NCBI GenBank assembly: GCA_003022435.1
Contig: PXUA01000019.1
Span: 62,001-126,000, forward strand
From: Bacteroidetes bacterium SW_9_63_38
GTDB taxonomy: Bacteria; Bacteroidota; Rhodothermia; Rhodothermales; Salinibacteraceae
Direction of reading: 5' to 3'
DNA length: 64,000 nucleotides
Shown: positions 24,741-33,138 of the stretch, piece after piece
Numbering within the stretch: position 1 is the stretch's first letter
How the letters are laid out: each line of letters starts with the position of its first letter
The notes under the pieces: generated by a model
Told to the model about the DNA's origin: nothing
The model's input: only the letters and a program-made list of their open reading frames with translations
Databases searched by the model: none
Program-made: the position numbers and the translations under genes

Positions 24741-27419
24741 TCACCGGTTGGCGGGCGGCGGAGGCACGTACCGGGCAAGGAATTCCTGGAGCCGGACGAG
24801 CCGGTCGATGCGCTGCGTGGGTGTAGCGCCCTCGAAGGCGTGCCCGACGCCCGGGTAGCGCACGTACTCAACGGGATGGGACTGCCGCTGGAGGTGTCGG
24901 TACAGCATCTCGGTTTGTGCCGGGGGCGTCCGGCGGTCGGCGCCGCCGTGAAGCAGAAGCATCGGGGTGTCGATCCGGGGGGTCCGTGCAATCGGGGCGC
25001 TCCTCGAGAGGGCCGCGGCGGGCGCCTGCAGGGTCGTGTCGGGGGCGGGGAGCAGGCCCGCGGAGAAGAGCGGGGTGGGGCGTATGATCGGGGAGCGCGA
25101 CGGCGGGGTGGAGCGCCAGGGCGGGCCGCCGAACTGATCGGCGATGAGGGTCCCGGCGTTGCTTTCCCCAAAGAAGGCATTGAGGTCGTAGACGCCGCCC
25201 TGCGCGACCGCCGCGTCGAAGCGGTCGGTCCGGCTCACGAGCCAGGCCGCAAGGGTGGCGCCGTATCCGCGACCGGCCACGGCCTGCTCGTTGGGAGCCA
25301 CCCACGAGCGCGTCGTTACCGAGTCGACGAGGGCACGCACGTCTCCGGCCGGGTCGGGCCCCCAGTCCTGGAAATTGTGACGGCGGAAGGCCTCCCCGAA
25401 GCCGGTTGAGCCGCGGGGCCATACCTCCAGCACCGCGTATCCCCGCCCGGAGAGGTACTGACGTTCGGTCCAGGCGGTGAGGGGCGTCGAGGCGGTGAGC
25501 GGAGCGGGCCCGCCGCGGAGGAGCACCACCAGTGGCGCGCGCGTGGCGTCCAGCGATCGGTCTGGAGGGGTGAGCCGTCCGTAGACGGAGAGCCCGTCGT
25601 GCCAGGCCTGCACCCACTCAGAGGTGCGGAAGTAGCGAGGCTGCGTCCAGTCCACATTGTGTCGGGACAGGCGCTTTTCGCTGTTGAAGCTGACCGTGTT
25701 GGTGTATAGCTCCGAGGGATTGTCGGGTGTAAATGCCCCGTAGACGGCCTTCGAGTCCGTGATGTCTATGCCCTGCACGGCCTGCGAGGGCGGAAGCACC
25801 CGGTCGTAGGGGACTGTTCGCGTCATGGTAGTGTCCAAGGAGAAGGAGTCGCGGGACGCCGTGTGGTCATCGCGAAGCGACGTGCGCCCTCCGCTGTTCG
25901 AGGCAGTGTCGGTCCGGGCAAACGGCGCGAAGCGGTAGAGTGGGCGTCCCCCTCGCACTGGCGCCGTGACGTAGAGGTACCAGCCGTTCGGTGACCACTG
26001 GAACGTACCGATCTCGTGGTCGAAGCTCGTCGTGAGGAGCGTCGGGTCGGAGCGCCCGTCGATCTCGAACAGCCCGATCTCAGCGTGCTCATAGCTGGGA
26101 TCCGTGAGGGGCTGAGCCTGGAAGGCCAGGGTGGTGCCGTCCGTCGTGACCGTTGGGTGGGACAGGGCGTACCCGTCGATGTGGAGCAGTCGCGAGAGGC
26201 GGTACGAGTCGAGATCCACCAGGTAGAGGGCGCTCTGGCGTTGGGGAGCGGCCGTCGTATCCGCCGGATCGGCACTCACCACGACTTGCGAGCCGCTGGG
26301 GAGCCAGGCGGCGTCCCTGAAGGAGCGGTAGCCGCGCGTGACAAGTTGTGGATCGGGACGGAGTGGCTGGTCGGTGGTGGCCGTTTCGGGCACGTCGACC
26401 CGGAAGTAGTGCTGATACGTCGGAATGCCGGCGGCATCGTCGAGGGACGGATGCGTGAAGACGTGCTGCTGCGCAGGAGGGCGCTGGTCGAGCCAGCGGC
26501 GACGCTGGAGAAGGTCGCCGTCCGGAGTGGCGGCGGTGTCCGGCACCACCGGGAACTGGGTCGTGTCCGGGAGGACCTGCAGGCGGTCAAAAACAGTGCG
26601 GAGGCTGTCGGGAGACAGCAGGCGAAGGCTGTCGACCCGAAGGCCGCGCAGGCGGTCCGGCACGGCGATGCCGCTCGGGGGGCGAAGGACGCGACTGGTG
26701 TCGTTGACGGGCGCGATCCGGTTGTTGGGGCCGAGGGCTAGCGTATCGACCGGGTCGAAGGATTGGGCGCTGCGAAGCACAAGGACGGAGCGGGGAGGGG
26801 CCCGTCGAATCGTGTCCTGTGGCGATCGGCCGGGACGGGTCGAGGGCGGGGGCTTGCCGAGCAGGCGTCGGAGGGCGGGTCTGGGCACATCACTCGAAAA
26901 GAGCAGCCGGTCGCCGCGCGGCCCCCAGCGAGGCTGGGTGGCCCCGTGCGGCGTGCTGGTGAGCTGATCGGGCTCCCCGCCGCTTAGAGAAAGAAGGAAA
27001 ATCTGCGGAATGCCGTCGACGGGACGCACGAACGCAATGCGATCCCCGTCTGGGTGCCACGCCGGGGACGATGCGCTTCCGGTGCGGGTGAGGAGGCGCG
27101 ACTGCGTGCCCCCGTAGGTGGGCGTCACGAAGAGGTGGGTCTGGTACTCACGCATGCCGTCCGGGGTCGGGACGGCCCGGCGCACGGTGTACGCGACGTT
27201 TCGGCCCGAGGGGGAGAGCGCAACGTCCTGAACCTCGTGCACCTTACGCAGGTCCGTGGCCTGAAGGGGCGGGGGGGACGACTGGCCGACGACCGTGCCG
27301 GGCAGGAGGGCAGCACAGATTATGAGGAGCACCAGCCATGCGAGAGCAGGGGTTTCCCGACGGCCTCGTTCGGTAGGGCTACAGGCCCGCGCCGAGGCCG
27401 AGATACAACAGGTTCGCAT
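24741..27419 (-). CDS. exported S9 prolyl-oligopeptidase family protein with Gly in place of the nucleophile
   Basis: 892 residues. A signal peptide (hydrophobic 27-45, end near VVGQ) precedes a beta-propeller with WD-like SPSGRNVAYTVRR and SPAWHPDGDRIAFV repeats. A C-terminal alpha/beta-hydrolase domain follows from about residue 620. The triad Asp (LLLHGGADRRTPP) and His (PGVGHAFEG) are present, but the nucleophile elbow, normally GxSxG, reads GRGYG with Gly718 where Ser belongs. The protein is probably not a serine peptidase. The start overlaps the end of the PagL-like gene by 41 bases, so the two are translationally linked. Confidence 0.82.
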   Translation of the reverse strand: MRTCCISASARACSPTERGRRETPALAWLVLLIICAALLPGTVVGQSSPPPLQATDLRKVHEVQDVALSPSGRNVAYTVRRAVPTPDGMREYQTHLFVTPTYGGTQSRLLTRTGSASSPAWHPDGDRIAFVRPVDGIPQIFLLSLSGGEPDQLTSTPHGATQPRWGPRGDRLLFSSDVPRPALRRLLGKPPPSTRPGRSPQDTIRRAPPRSVLVLRSAQSFDPVDTLALGPNNRIAPVNDTSRVLRPPSGIAVPDRLRGLRVDSLRLLSPDSLRTVFDRLQVLPDTTQFPVVPDTAATPDGDLLQRRRWLDQRPPAQQHVFTHPSLDDAAGIPTYQHYFRVDVPETATTDQPLRPDPQLVTRGYRSFRDAAWLPSGSQVVVSADPADTTAAPQRQSALYLVDLDSYRLSRLLHIDGYALSHPTVTTDGTTLAFQAQPLTDPSYEHAEIGLFEIDGRSDPTLLTTSFDHEIGTFQWSPNGWYLYVTAPVRGGRPLYRFAPFARTDTASNSGGRTSLRDDHTASRDSFSLDTTMTRTVPYDRVLPPSQAVQGIDITDSKAVYGAFTPDNPSELYTNTVSFNSEKRLSRHNVDWTQPRYFRTSEWVQAWHDGLSVYGRLTPPDRSLDATRAPLVVLLRGGPAPLTASTPLTAWTERQYLSGRGYAVLEVWPRGSTGFGEAFRRHNFQDWGPDPAGDVRALVDSVTTRSWVAPNEQAVAGRGYGATLAAWLVSRTDRFDAAVAQGGVYDLNAFFGESNAGTLIADQFGGPPWRSTPPSRSPIIRPTPLFSAGLLPAPDTTLQAPAAALSRSAPIARTPRIDTPMLLLHGGADRRTPPAQTEMLYRHLQRQSHPVEYVRYPGVGHAFEGATPTQRIDRLVRLQEFLARYVPPPPANR

Positions 27420-28053
27420 CGAGTCCAGGATTGATTGATCCGCGAAAGCCGTTCGACAGATGGTGGTAGCGGTAGCCGAGGGCCAGATACCACCGTCCGG
27501 ACAGCGTAACGGACACGCCCCCGCCTAGTGCCGCGGCGAAGTTGAAAGCCCGTCCACGCGCGTCCGGAACTGGATCGAAGAAGTACAGAAATCCCGTGTG
27601 CCCGTCCACGAACGGGTGGACTCGGGCAGTGGTGGAGAAGTGTACGCGGAGGCCCATCGGGTAGAGGCCGACCCCACTCGTGGTGAGGGCCGTCCTGCTC
27701 TGGGGACCGTTCGGAAAAACCGCGCCCAGGGCAGCGTCGCGCGGAATGTGAAGGCCGACCGCCGGCAGGAAGTCGGCGGTGTACGTGAGGGTGGGGGCGT
27801 CGTGGGAATCGAGGGCCGCACGGTTGGCAGGAATCAGCAAATAGTGGTAGCGCAGGCCCAACATCCGCAGCCGAATATCCGGAATTTTTCCCAGAATCGA
27901 GCCGCCTGAAACCGAATGAGCGCCCCAGATGCTGATCCGGGATCGATGCAGGGACCTTGTCCGTGTGGAGGGGTCCTGAGCGGCGGTGTCGGACACGAGC
28001 ACGGGGGACAGGAGCCCCATTCCGAGCAGAACGATAATAACCAATCGACGCAC
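27379..28053 (-). CDS. PagL-like outer membrane protein (lipid A deacylase family)
   Basis: 224 residues from GTG 28053; TTG 28059 is an alternative, and no ATG precedes the signal peptide. After the signal peptide (cleavage near TAAQ) the chain shows amphipathic barrel strands. Its C-terminal block YRYHHLSNGFRGSINPGLD matches the PagL/acyloxyacyl hydrolase site with a His-Ser pair and the following Asn/Pro. PagL enzymes remove the 3-O acyl chain of lipid A in the outer membrane. The S9-like gene overlaps its end. Divergent from the alpha/beta hydrolase at 28168. Confidence 0.7.
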   Translation of the reverse strand: MRRLVIIVLLGMGLLSPVLVSDTAAQDPSTRTRSLHRSRISIWGAHSVSGGSILGKIPDIRLRMLGLRYHYLLIPANRAALDSHDAPTLTYTADFLPAVGLHIPRDAALGAVFPNGPQSRTALTTSGVGLYPMGLRVHFSTTARVHPFVDGHTGFLYFFDPVPDARGRAFNFAAALGGGVSVTLSGRWYLALGYRYHHLSNGFRGSINPGLDANLLYLGLGAGL

Positions 28054-28167
28054 AAACAAGCAGACGCTCGGGAGAGAGCTGATCGGGTTTCTGACACTTC
28101 GGGAGAGCTGTGACCGACGCCTGCCATGAATTCCACGCTTCTCATTCCGTTCCCAGCCTGCAAACGC

Positions 28168-28947
28168 ATGGAGCTTTTCTACAACCAGTACGGCGATAAA
28201 GGCCCGCCCCTGATCATTCTGCACGGGTTGCTCGGGGCCCACGGCAACTGGCACACGCTCAGCCGGACTTCCTTCTCGGACGCAGCGACGGTCTACGCCG
28301 TGGACCAGCGCAATCACGGGCGGTCGCCCCACACCGACCGGATGGATTATGCCGGCATGGCAGCCGACGTCCGCGACTTTATCGCCCGGCACGACCTGGA
28401 CGACGTGATTCTGCTCGGCCACTCGATGGGAGGAAAGACGGCCATGCAAACAGCGCTCTCGTACCCAGAAGCTATAGACCGGCTCATCGTGGCCGATATG
28501 GCCCCGAAGGCGTACGAAGCTCGGCACGACGATTTGCTGGAGGCGCTTGCCCGCATCGACCCCACGACTTACGAGGATCGGGAGGCCATCGACGCGGCGC
28601 TGGCCGAGGACGTACCGTCACGTCCGACTCGGCAATTCCTGCTCAAAAATCTGGACTACGACGGTGAGCAGTACAGCTGGCGCATGAACCTGGACGCCAT
28701 CCGGGCGCACTACGACGACATCAATGCGGCGCTGCCGCAGGACGAGACGTACGACGGGCCGACGCTGTTTATTCGGGGCGGGACGTCGGACTACGTCAGC
28801 GAGGATGATCTGCCGGACACTCGGTCGCGCTTTCCTGCGGCTCAACTCGTCACCATCGACGGGGCCGGGCACTGGGTGCACGCCGACTCGCCGACGCCGT
28901 TCGCCGAGGCCGTTATGGATTTTCTACAGGAGGAGCAGGGAGCGTAG
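28168..28947 (+). CDS. alpha/beta hydrolase (YbfF-type esterase)
   Basis: 259 residues from ATG 28168, which directly begins MELFYNQYGDKGPPLIILHG; an in-frame ATG at 28126 adds 14 residues of no similarity. The oxyanion HGLLGAHGNW, VDQRNHGRSPH, the nucleophile elbow GHSMGG and the final GAGHWVHAD with the triad His are all intact. YbfF-like enzymes hydrolyse short acyl esters or thioesters in the cytosol. The next gene, an SDR, follows in the same direction after 101 bases. Confidence 0.85.
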   Translation: MELFYNQYGDKGPPLIILHGLLGAHGNWHTLSRTSFSDAATVYAVDQRNHGRSPHTDRMDYAGMAADVRDFIARHDLDDVILLGHSMGGKTAMQTALSYPEAIDRLIVADMAPKAYEARHDDLLEALARIDPTTYEDREAIDAALAEDVPSRPTRQFLLKNLDYDGEQYSWRMNLDAIRAHYDDINAALPQDETYDGPTLFIRGGTSDYVSEDDLPDTRSRFPAAQLVTIDGAGHWVHADSPTPFAEAVMDFLQEEQGA

Positions 28948-29048
28948 GGGGCACGTTTGTCGAATTCTCGTCCGCGACGGGTCGACAGGCCGCGGGCGGG
29001 TCCGTACGTTGACCGTCGCGTAGCTTTGATCACAATGGATCGAACGAC

Positions 29049-29861
29049 ATGGACTTTGGACTCACAGATCGCGTGGCGTTCGTTGCCGGGGCAAGCAGTG
29101 GGCTCGGGCGGGCCGCCGCCCTCGAACTGGTGCAGGAGGGCTGTCGCGCCGCGATCTGTTCGCGGGATGAGGACCGCATCACGGACGCTGCGGACTTCAT
29201 TCGCGACGAGGCCGACGTGGCCGCCGACCGCGTGGTCCCACTTGTCTGCGACGTCACCGACGAGGACGCCGTGACCGACGCGGTTGCGAAAACGGTCGAC
29301 GCGTTCGGGGGCCTACACGTGCTGGTGACGAACGCCGGCGGCCCGCCCTCTGCGGCCGCGACTGAGGTCGATCTGGAGGACTATCGCGAAGCGGTGGAGC
29401 TGAATTTGATGAGCACGGTGTCGCTCTGTGAGGCCGCGCTTCCGCATTTGCGGACCGCCGCGACGGAGGACGATCACGCCCGCATCATCATGGTGACGAG
29501 CGTGTCGGCCAAACGGCCCATCCCGACGCTTGCACTTTCCAATACCGCGCGGGCTGGAGTGCAGGGCTACGCCAAGAGTCTCGCCGACGACCTGGGGCCG
29601 GACGAGATCACTGTGAACACCGTCCTTCCCGGATACACGCGCACGGCCCGGCTCGAAGACCTTGCGGACGACATTCAGGCCGAAACCGGCCAGTCGTACG
29701 ACGAAATTGAGGCGGACTGGGCCGACCAGAATGCCCTGCCGCGGATCGGCGAGCCGGACGAGTTTGCAGCGACCGTGGCGTTCCTCGCCAGCGAACGGGC
29801 CGCCTACGTGACCGGCGTGGCACTGCCCGTGGACGGCGGTCGCAGCAAGCACCTGCTCTAA
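29049..29861 (+). CDS. SDR family protein with an altered YxxxK site
   Basis: 270-residue short-chain dehydrogenase/reductase fold. The cofactor loop GASSGLG (14-20), CDVTD, TNAGG (94-98) and the N-terminal half of the active site, TSVSAKRPIP with Ser151/Ser153, are present. The catalytic YxxxK is replaced: LSNTARAG puts Ser164 and Arg168 at those positions. A subgroup of SDRs annotated as 3-oxoacyl-ACP reductase-like carries the same S..xR pattern, so this is a lineage trait rather than decay. Substrate unknown. The C-terminal VTGVALPVDGG is normal. Confidence 0.82.
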   Translation: MDFGLTDRVAFVAGASSGLGRAAALELVQEGCRAAICSRDEDRITDAADFIRDEADVAADRVVPLVCDVTDEDAVTDAVAKTVDAFGGLHVLVTNAGGPPSAAATEVDLEDYREAVELNLMSTVSLCEAALPHLRTAATEDDHARIIMVTSVSAKRPIPTLALSNTARAGVQGYAKSLADDLGPDEITVNTVLPGYTRTARLEDLADDIQAETGQSYDEIEADWADQNALPRIGEPDEFAATVAFLASERAAYVTGVALPVDGGRSKHLL

Positions 29862-29862
29862 C

Positions 29863-29896
29863 GCGTTCAGCGTTGGGCGTTCAGCGTTGGGCGTTG
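29863..29896. repeat. heptad tandem repeat (GCGTTNN)
   Basis: Five successive 7-base units gcgttca, gcgttgg, gcgttca, gcgttgg, gcgttgt, i.e. 2.4 copies of a 14-base repeat. They lie in the short gap between the convergent SDR and alpha/beta-hydrolase genes. Confidence 0.75.
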
Positions 29897-29915
29897 TGCA
29901 GGGGGAACGCCAGAA

Positions 29916-30938
29916 TTACTCATTCGGGGGAGGAGCGTTCGTCGCCAAGAAGTCGTCCAGGACGTGCCAGAGGGCATTCGGGGTTTCCCACTGCGGCATC
30001 AGGCCGCCCGGGACGGCTTTATGGGTGACATCCCGAGCGTTGCGGTCCAGCAGGCGTGGCAGTAGGTCGAACGACTGGACGGTCGGGCCGGGCTGCTCAG
30101 GCGTGATCACGAGGGTGGGGCGGTACAGACGGCCGTAGATCTCGTCGGCCACGTTGTCGAGGTAAAGGGCCCCCTGGACGAACCGCTGCGGGGCGTGGGG
30201 CGCTCCTCGCACGTGGGCCGTCGACTCTGCATAGTCCAGGAGCGCGTCCGAGATCGCGGCGGTGTCGCCGAACACCTGACGGGTGTAGTACTGCTGGAGC
30301 GAGGCGCGCCGGGCAAGGCGGTAGAAGAACAGTTCGAACGCGCCGGTGCGTCCGGCGAGGTTGAGAGCGAGACGCCCGGGGGCGGAGGGGCCGCGCGTCG
30401 TCGTGAGGCCGGTCGGGGACAGAAGCGCGAGGCGGCGCACCTGCGGCGCGGCCTGCAGGGCCATCCACGCCGCGTACTCGCAGCCGAGGGAAAGGCCGAT
30501 CAGATCGGCGGGGGCCTCCACGAGGTCGGTGAGCACCTGATAGAGCTGGTCGGCGTAGATCGACGGTTCGTAGTCGAGGGCCGGACGGTCGGAGCGGCCG
30601 AAGCCGAGCCAGTCGATTGCGTACAGGGTCCGGTCGGTGGTCGTGGCCAAGTGCTCGGCCACGGGCTTTAGCTCGAAGGTTGACGCCACCGCGTTGACGC
30701 TGTGCAGCAGAACGATCGGAGGCCTCTCGCCGGAGCGCACGTAGCAGTGTGAGCGGCCGTGCGGGGTTTCGAGCGTGCGGGTGCGCCAACTCAGCGCTGG
30801 GGGGAGTGAGCTTGGGGGGGGAAGCGTGCGACGATGCCACCAGCGGGCTGCGGCGAGGCCGACGTACGCCCCAGCAGCGGCGCCCCCGGCGGCCAACAGA
30901 GTGCGCGATAGAGAAGGACGATCAGATGAGTCGGACAT
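29916..30938 (-). CDS. alpha/beta hydrolase with N-terminal membrane anchor, catalytic His replaced
   Basis: 340 residues from ATG 30938. A short hydrophobic Ala/Gly-rich segment (about 14-31) suggests membrane attachment. The hydrolase domain has LLHSVNAVAS, IDWLGFGRSDRP and the nucleophile elbow GLSLGCEYA. In the final motif, usually GGHxPxxE, the sequence reads GGLMPQWETP with Leu313 in place of His. The enzyme may be inactive, or use a different base. Several in-frame upstream starts exist up to 31103 but lack similarity. It converges on the SDR gene across heptad repeats. Confidence 0.75.
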   Translation of the reverse strand: MSDSSDRPSLSRTLLAAGGAAAGAYVGLAAARWWHRRTLPPPSSLPPALSWRTRTLETPHGRSHCYVRSGERPPIVLLHSVNAVASTFELKPVAEHLATTTDRTLYAIDWLGFGRSDRPALDYEPSIYADQLYQVLTDLVEAPADLIGLSLGCEYAAWMALQAAPQVRRLALLSPTGLTTTRGPSAPGRLALNLAGRTGAFELFFYRLARRASLQQYYTRQVFGDTAAISDALLDYAESTAHVRGAPHAPQRFVQGALYLDNVADEIYGRLYRPTLVITPEQPGPTVQSFDLLPRLLDRNARDVTHKAVPGGLMPQWETPNALWHVLDDFLATNAPPPNE

Positions 30939-31249
30939 ACGGGCGGGTGGACGATCTGAAGACGACGATGCCGCGCCTATTGAATGCCGGACCGTTTCCG
31001 ACGTTCGCCGACCGCCAGGGCAATTGCATCTTGTTCTACGATGAGCACAGGAGAACGGCAGCGCACAGCGTCTGTGCTTCCAGGCCTCCAGGCACCCGTT
31101 CATTCCGAGCAGACTGGTCGATGAACGACAAGAGCGCCTCCTGCTTTTCCAAAGCCTTCCAACACGTGCGAATGCCCTGGCGTCAACCGCTGGAACCGTG
31201 TCGTCGCGATCGGTTCAACCATGCAACCGGAGCTTTTAGTCCCGATTCT
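30939..31249. other. 311-base region upstream of the tRNA, no gene
   Basis: Carries the promoter regions of the leftward hydrolase and of the tRNA, and at 31134-31183 one copy of a dispersed repeat that recurs at 42953-43001. No protein-like frame seen. Confidence 0.5.
31134..31183 (+). repeat. dispersed intergenic repeat, copy 1
   Basis: About 50 bases sharing an exact 15-base core (gcctcctgcttttcc), then ttccaaca, and a gccctgg end, with the copy at 42953-43001. Indels of two bases compensate between the copies. It lies about 70 bases before the tRNA. Confidence 0.6.
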
Positions 31250-31323
31250 GCCCTCGTAGTTCAACCCGGATAGAACGGTGGCCTCCTAAGCCGCAAATCC
31301 TGGTTCGAGTCCAGGCGAGGGTA
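31250..31323 (+). tRNA. tRNA-Arg (anticodon CCU)
   Basis: A full cloverleaf of 74 bases can be folded. The acceptor stem gccctcg pairs with cgagggt (one G-U), then discriminator A31323. D-arm gttc/gaac; anticodon stem gtggc/gccgc with loop ctcctaa, so the anticodon is CCT (CCU) reading AGG. A 4-base variable region and T-arm cctgg-ttcgagt-ccagg complete it. The CCA end is not encoded. It stands alone; no integrase or target-site duplication is visible around it, although such genes are common integration sites. Confidence 0.93.
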
Positions 31324-31336
31324 CGGCATTCAGTTT

Positions 31337-31378
31337 CGATTTCCGAATTGCGATTTCCGAATTGCGATTTCCGATTGG
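31337..31378. repeat. 14-base tandem repeat, three copies
   Basis: cgatttccgaattg at 31337-31350 and 31351-31364 is followed by a diverged third copy cgatttccgattgg at 31365-31378. Each copy is two 7-base units (cgatttc and cgaattg). It begins 13 bases after the tRNA end. Confidence 0.8.
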
Positions 31379-31387
31379 GAAGGGGCG

Positions 31388-31528
31388 TGCGTTGTGATGT
31401 GTAATTCGTGATACTCCCCGAAGGCATTTCTTTTCTTTGGCCGGAGCGCGCATTGCATGAAGCTGCCCACATCGGGGGGGCACGTTTCCCTTGTCACGTT
31501 TTACGAATCACGCAATACGAAATACGGA
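31388..31528. repeat. second pair of inverted heptad arrays, after the tRNA
   Basis: Left arm 31388-31415: tgcgttg, tgatgtg, taattcg, tgatact. Right arm 31494-31528: tcacgtt, ttacgaa, tcacgca, atacgaa, atacgga, in the opposite sense. The 78 bases between have no open frame. The arrangement is the same as at 1378-1459, with a longer middle. The whole 256-base gap from the tRNA to the next gene holds no protein-like frame. Confidence 0.6.
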
Positions 31529-31579
31529 TCCAGGCAGACCGGTTCGTAGAGCGCACGTCGGAGGGACAAGGGGCTATCC

Positions 31580-32020
31580 CTACCGCTGGCCCCAGTACCG
31601 ATAGGTGAGGCCGCGTTCGATGTAGCGGCGGTCCTTGTCCGAGAGGTTGTCGGAGTGGATGCGCGGCGCGGGTTTTGCCTCGTTACAGTCGTCGTCCACG
31701 ATCATGAGCCCGGCGTAGTCGGGGATGTCGTCCAGGGCCAGCAGGTCCGGCGGCGTGGCGAACCAGAAGTAGTTCGGGAGTGGCATCAGCCGGTTGTCGG
31801 CGCGGTCGAGGCGGTCGTGTTTCGTATCCTTGTCCTCGAAGTCGCGCTGGAAGTCGGCCACGGTGCACTTGATCTCGAACTCGTGCACCAGGTGGGCTTT
31901 CGTGATGCTTAGGAGGTCGGCCTTCCCGATGGTGCAGGCGCCGCAGTTGTCGATGGTGACCGGGTGGTTCTTATCGGTACACCACTGGTACAGCTGATTC
32001 TGAAGGTTGGCCTCAGTCAT
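31580..32020 (-). CDS. MmcB-like restriction-endonuclease-fold protein
   Basis: 146 residues from ATG 32020. The PD-(D/E)xK nuclease core is visible: Asp35 in GKADLLSI, then HEFEIK with Glu49 and Lys51, followed by TVADFQRDF. A later NYFWFATP strand and YAGLMIVDDD match the MmcB-like family linked to DNA repair. It follows the DnaQ-like exonuclease gene by 75 bases in the same direction. Function is inferred only from the fold; the family also resembles parts of Holliday junction resolvases. An upstream in-frame start at 32086 has no similarity. Confidence 0.75.
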   Translation of the reverse strand: MTEANLQNQLYQWCTDKNHPVTIDNCGACTIGKADLLSITKAHLVHEFEIKCTVADFQRDFEDKDTKHDRLDRADNRLMPLPNYFWFATPPDLLALDDIPDYAGLMIVDDDCNEAKPAPRIHSDNLSDKDRRYIERGLTYRYWGQR

Positions 32021-32095
32021 CGTAGCGCGTGTCACGTCTCCGGTGGGAAAGAAAGGGAGCGCAGAAACAGGGGGACGCCGGTGCAATGATCCATC

Positions 32096-32845
32096 CTACG
32101 AGAGTGCGTCGTCAATATGGGGGCGCAGCTCATCGATGGTCTCGTACATCCAGTCGAAGTAGCCGGGGTGGTCGGTCTGGAGTTCCTGGAGCGTCTTGCC
32201 GCTGTGCTTGCCGAAGCAGACGACCACGCCGTTGCCGTCCTGCCGCAGTTTGCGCCCGTCGTCAAGGTAGTCGCCCCGGGTCCGGTCGGCCAGCTCCGCC
32301 GGGGTGGCGTCGATGTCATGCTCGTCGAGTTGACGCTGCAGCACGGTGCCGGCGGCCGTCACGTCGGCTAGCGCGTCGTGGGCGCCGTCCAGTTCGGTGT
32401 CGGTATACCGTTCGTAGAGGGCCGTGAGGGTGCGGGGGCGTAGCACCTGCTCCAGCCGGTAGGGGTCGAGCACCACGCGGTCCGAGGGGCCGTCGAGCGA
32501 GCGGTCGGCGCGCTCAAACTCAGCCTTCAGAAGGGGCACGTCGTACGCGATGGCGTTGTAGCCGGCGAGGTCCGCGTTTGAGAGCAGGGGGGCGAGGCGC
32601 GGGACGAGGTCGGCAAATGTGGGTTCGGTCCGGAGCTCGGCCGTGGTGATGCCGGTGAGGTCTGTCACGTCGGCGGGGATGTCCATCTCTGGGTTGACCA
32701 GCCGGTCGAGCTGCTGGTCGAGTGCGGCACCGGATGGGCTGGGCACGAACCGCTGCAGGGCGATCTGAATGATGCGGGCCTCCTGCGGGTCGGTACCGGT
32801 GGCTTCCAGGTCGAGAAAAACGAGGGGCCGTTCGAGATGGAGCAT
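32096..32845 (-). CDS. DnaQ-type 3'-5' exonuclease with C-terminal DUF3820-like domain
   Basis: 249 residues. The DEDDh exonuclease set is complete: Asp12 and Glu14 in FLDLEATG, Asp102 in NAIAYDVPLL, and His156/Asp161 in HDALADV. The C-terminal part FGKHSGKTLQEL and YFDWMYE is the short DUF3820-like module often attached to such exonucleases. It is a stand-alone proofreading or repair exonuclease, not the PolIII epsilon subunit with a clamp-binding tail. The MmcB-like nuclease follows 75 bases downstream. Confidence 0.88.
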   Translation of the reverse strand: MLHLERPLVFLDLEATGTDPQEARIIQIALQRFVPSPSGAALDQQLDRLVNPEMDIPADVTDLTGITTAELRTEPTFADLVPRLAPLLSNADLAGYNAIAYDVPLLKAEFERADRSLDGPSDRVVLDPYRLEQVLRPRTLTALYERYTDTELDGAHDALADVTAAGTVLQRQLDEHDIDATPAELADRTRGDYLDDGRKLRQDGNGVVVCFGKHSGKTLQELQTDHPGYFDWMYETIDELRPHIDDALS

Positions 32846-33138
32846 GCAAGGAGAAGAGGGTAGACGGGAGAGAGGCGTGGGGCGCCCGAGGTCGCGGGCG
32901 AACGGATTGCGAACACTTCAGTGGGAATGCCCACTCCCGAATATACGAGGGCGTGCCGGGCGTTTCAACGAACGTGACTGTCCGTGCGAATTTTTGCCGG
33001 AGGCTGGGGCAGGGGGGAGCGTGGGGGCGAGCATGGGAAGCACTGTGGACGTAGGGAGTCCGGTTGAGCGGTGGTGATGCGTCCAGGCAGTGCAGAGACA
33101 AAAAAGCTATTCAAATCGATCAATTTGTCGACAGTGCT

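Noticed and set aside
31250-31323. tRNA-associated integration of a mobile element
   Set aside because: No integrase, no duplicate of the tRNA 3' end, and the flanking genes are ordinary chromosomal ones.
31337-31528. CRISPR-like array
   Set aside because: Units are 7 or 14 bases with no unique spacers and no cas genes in the window.
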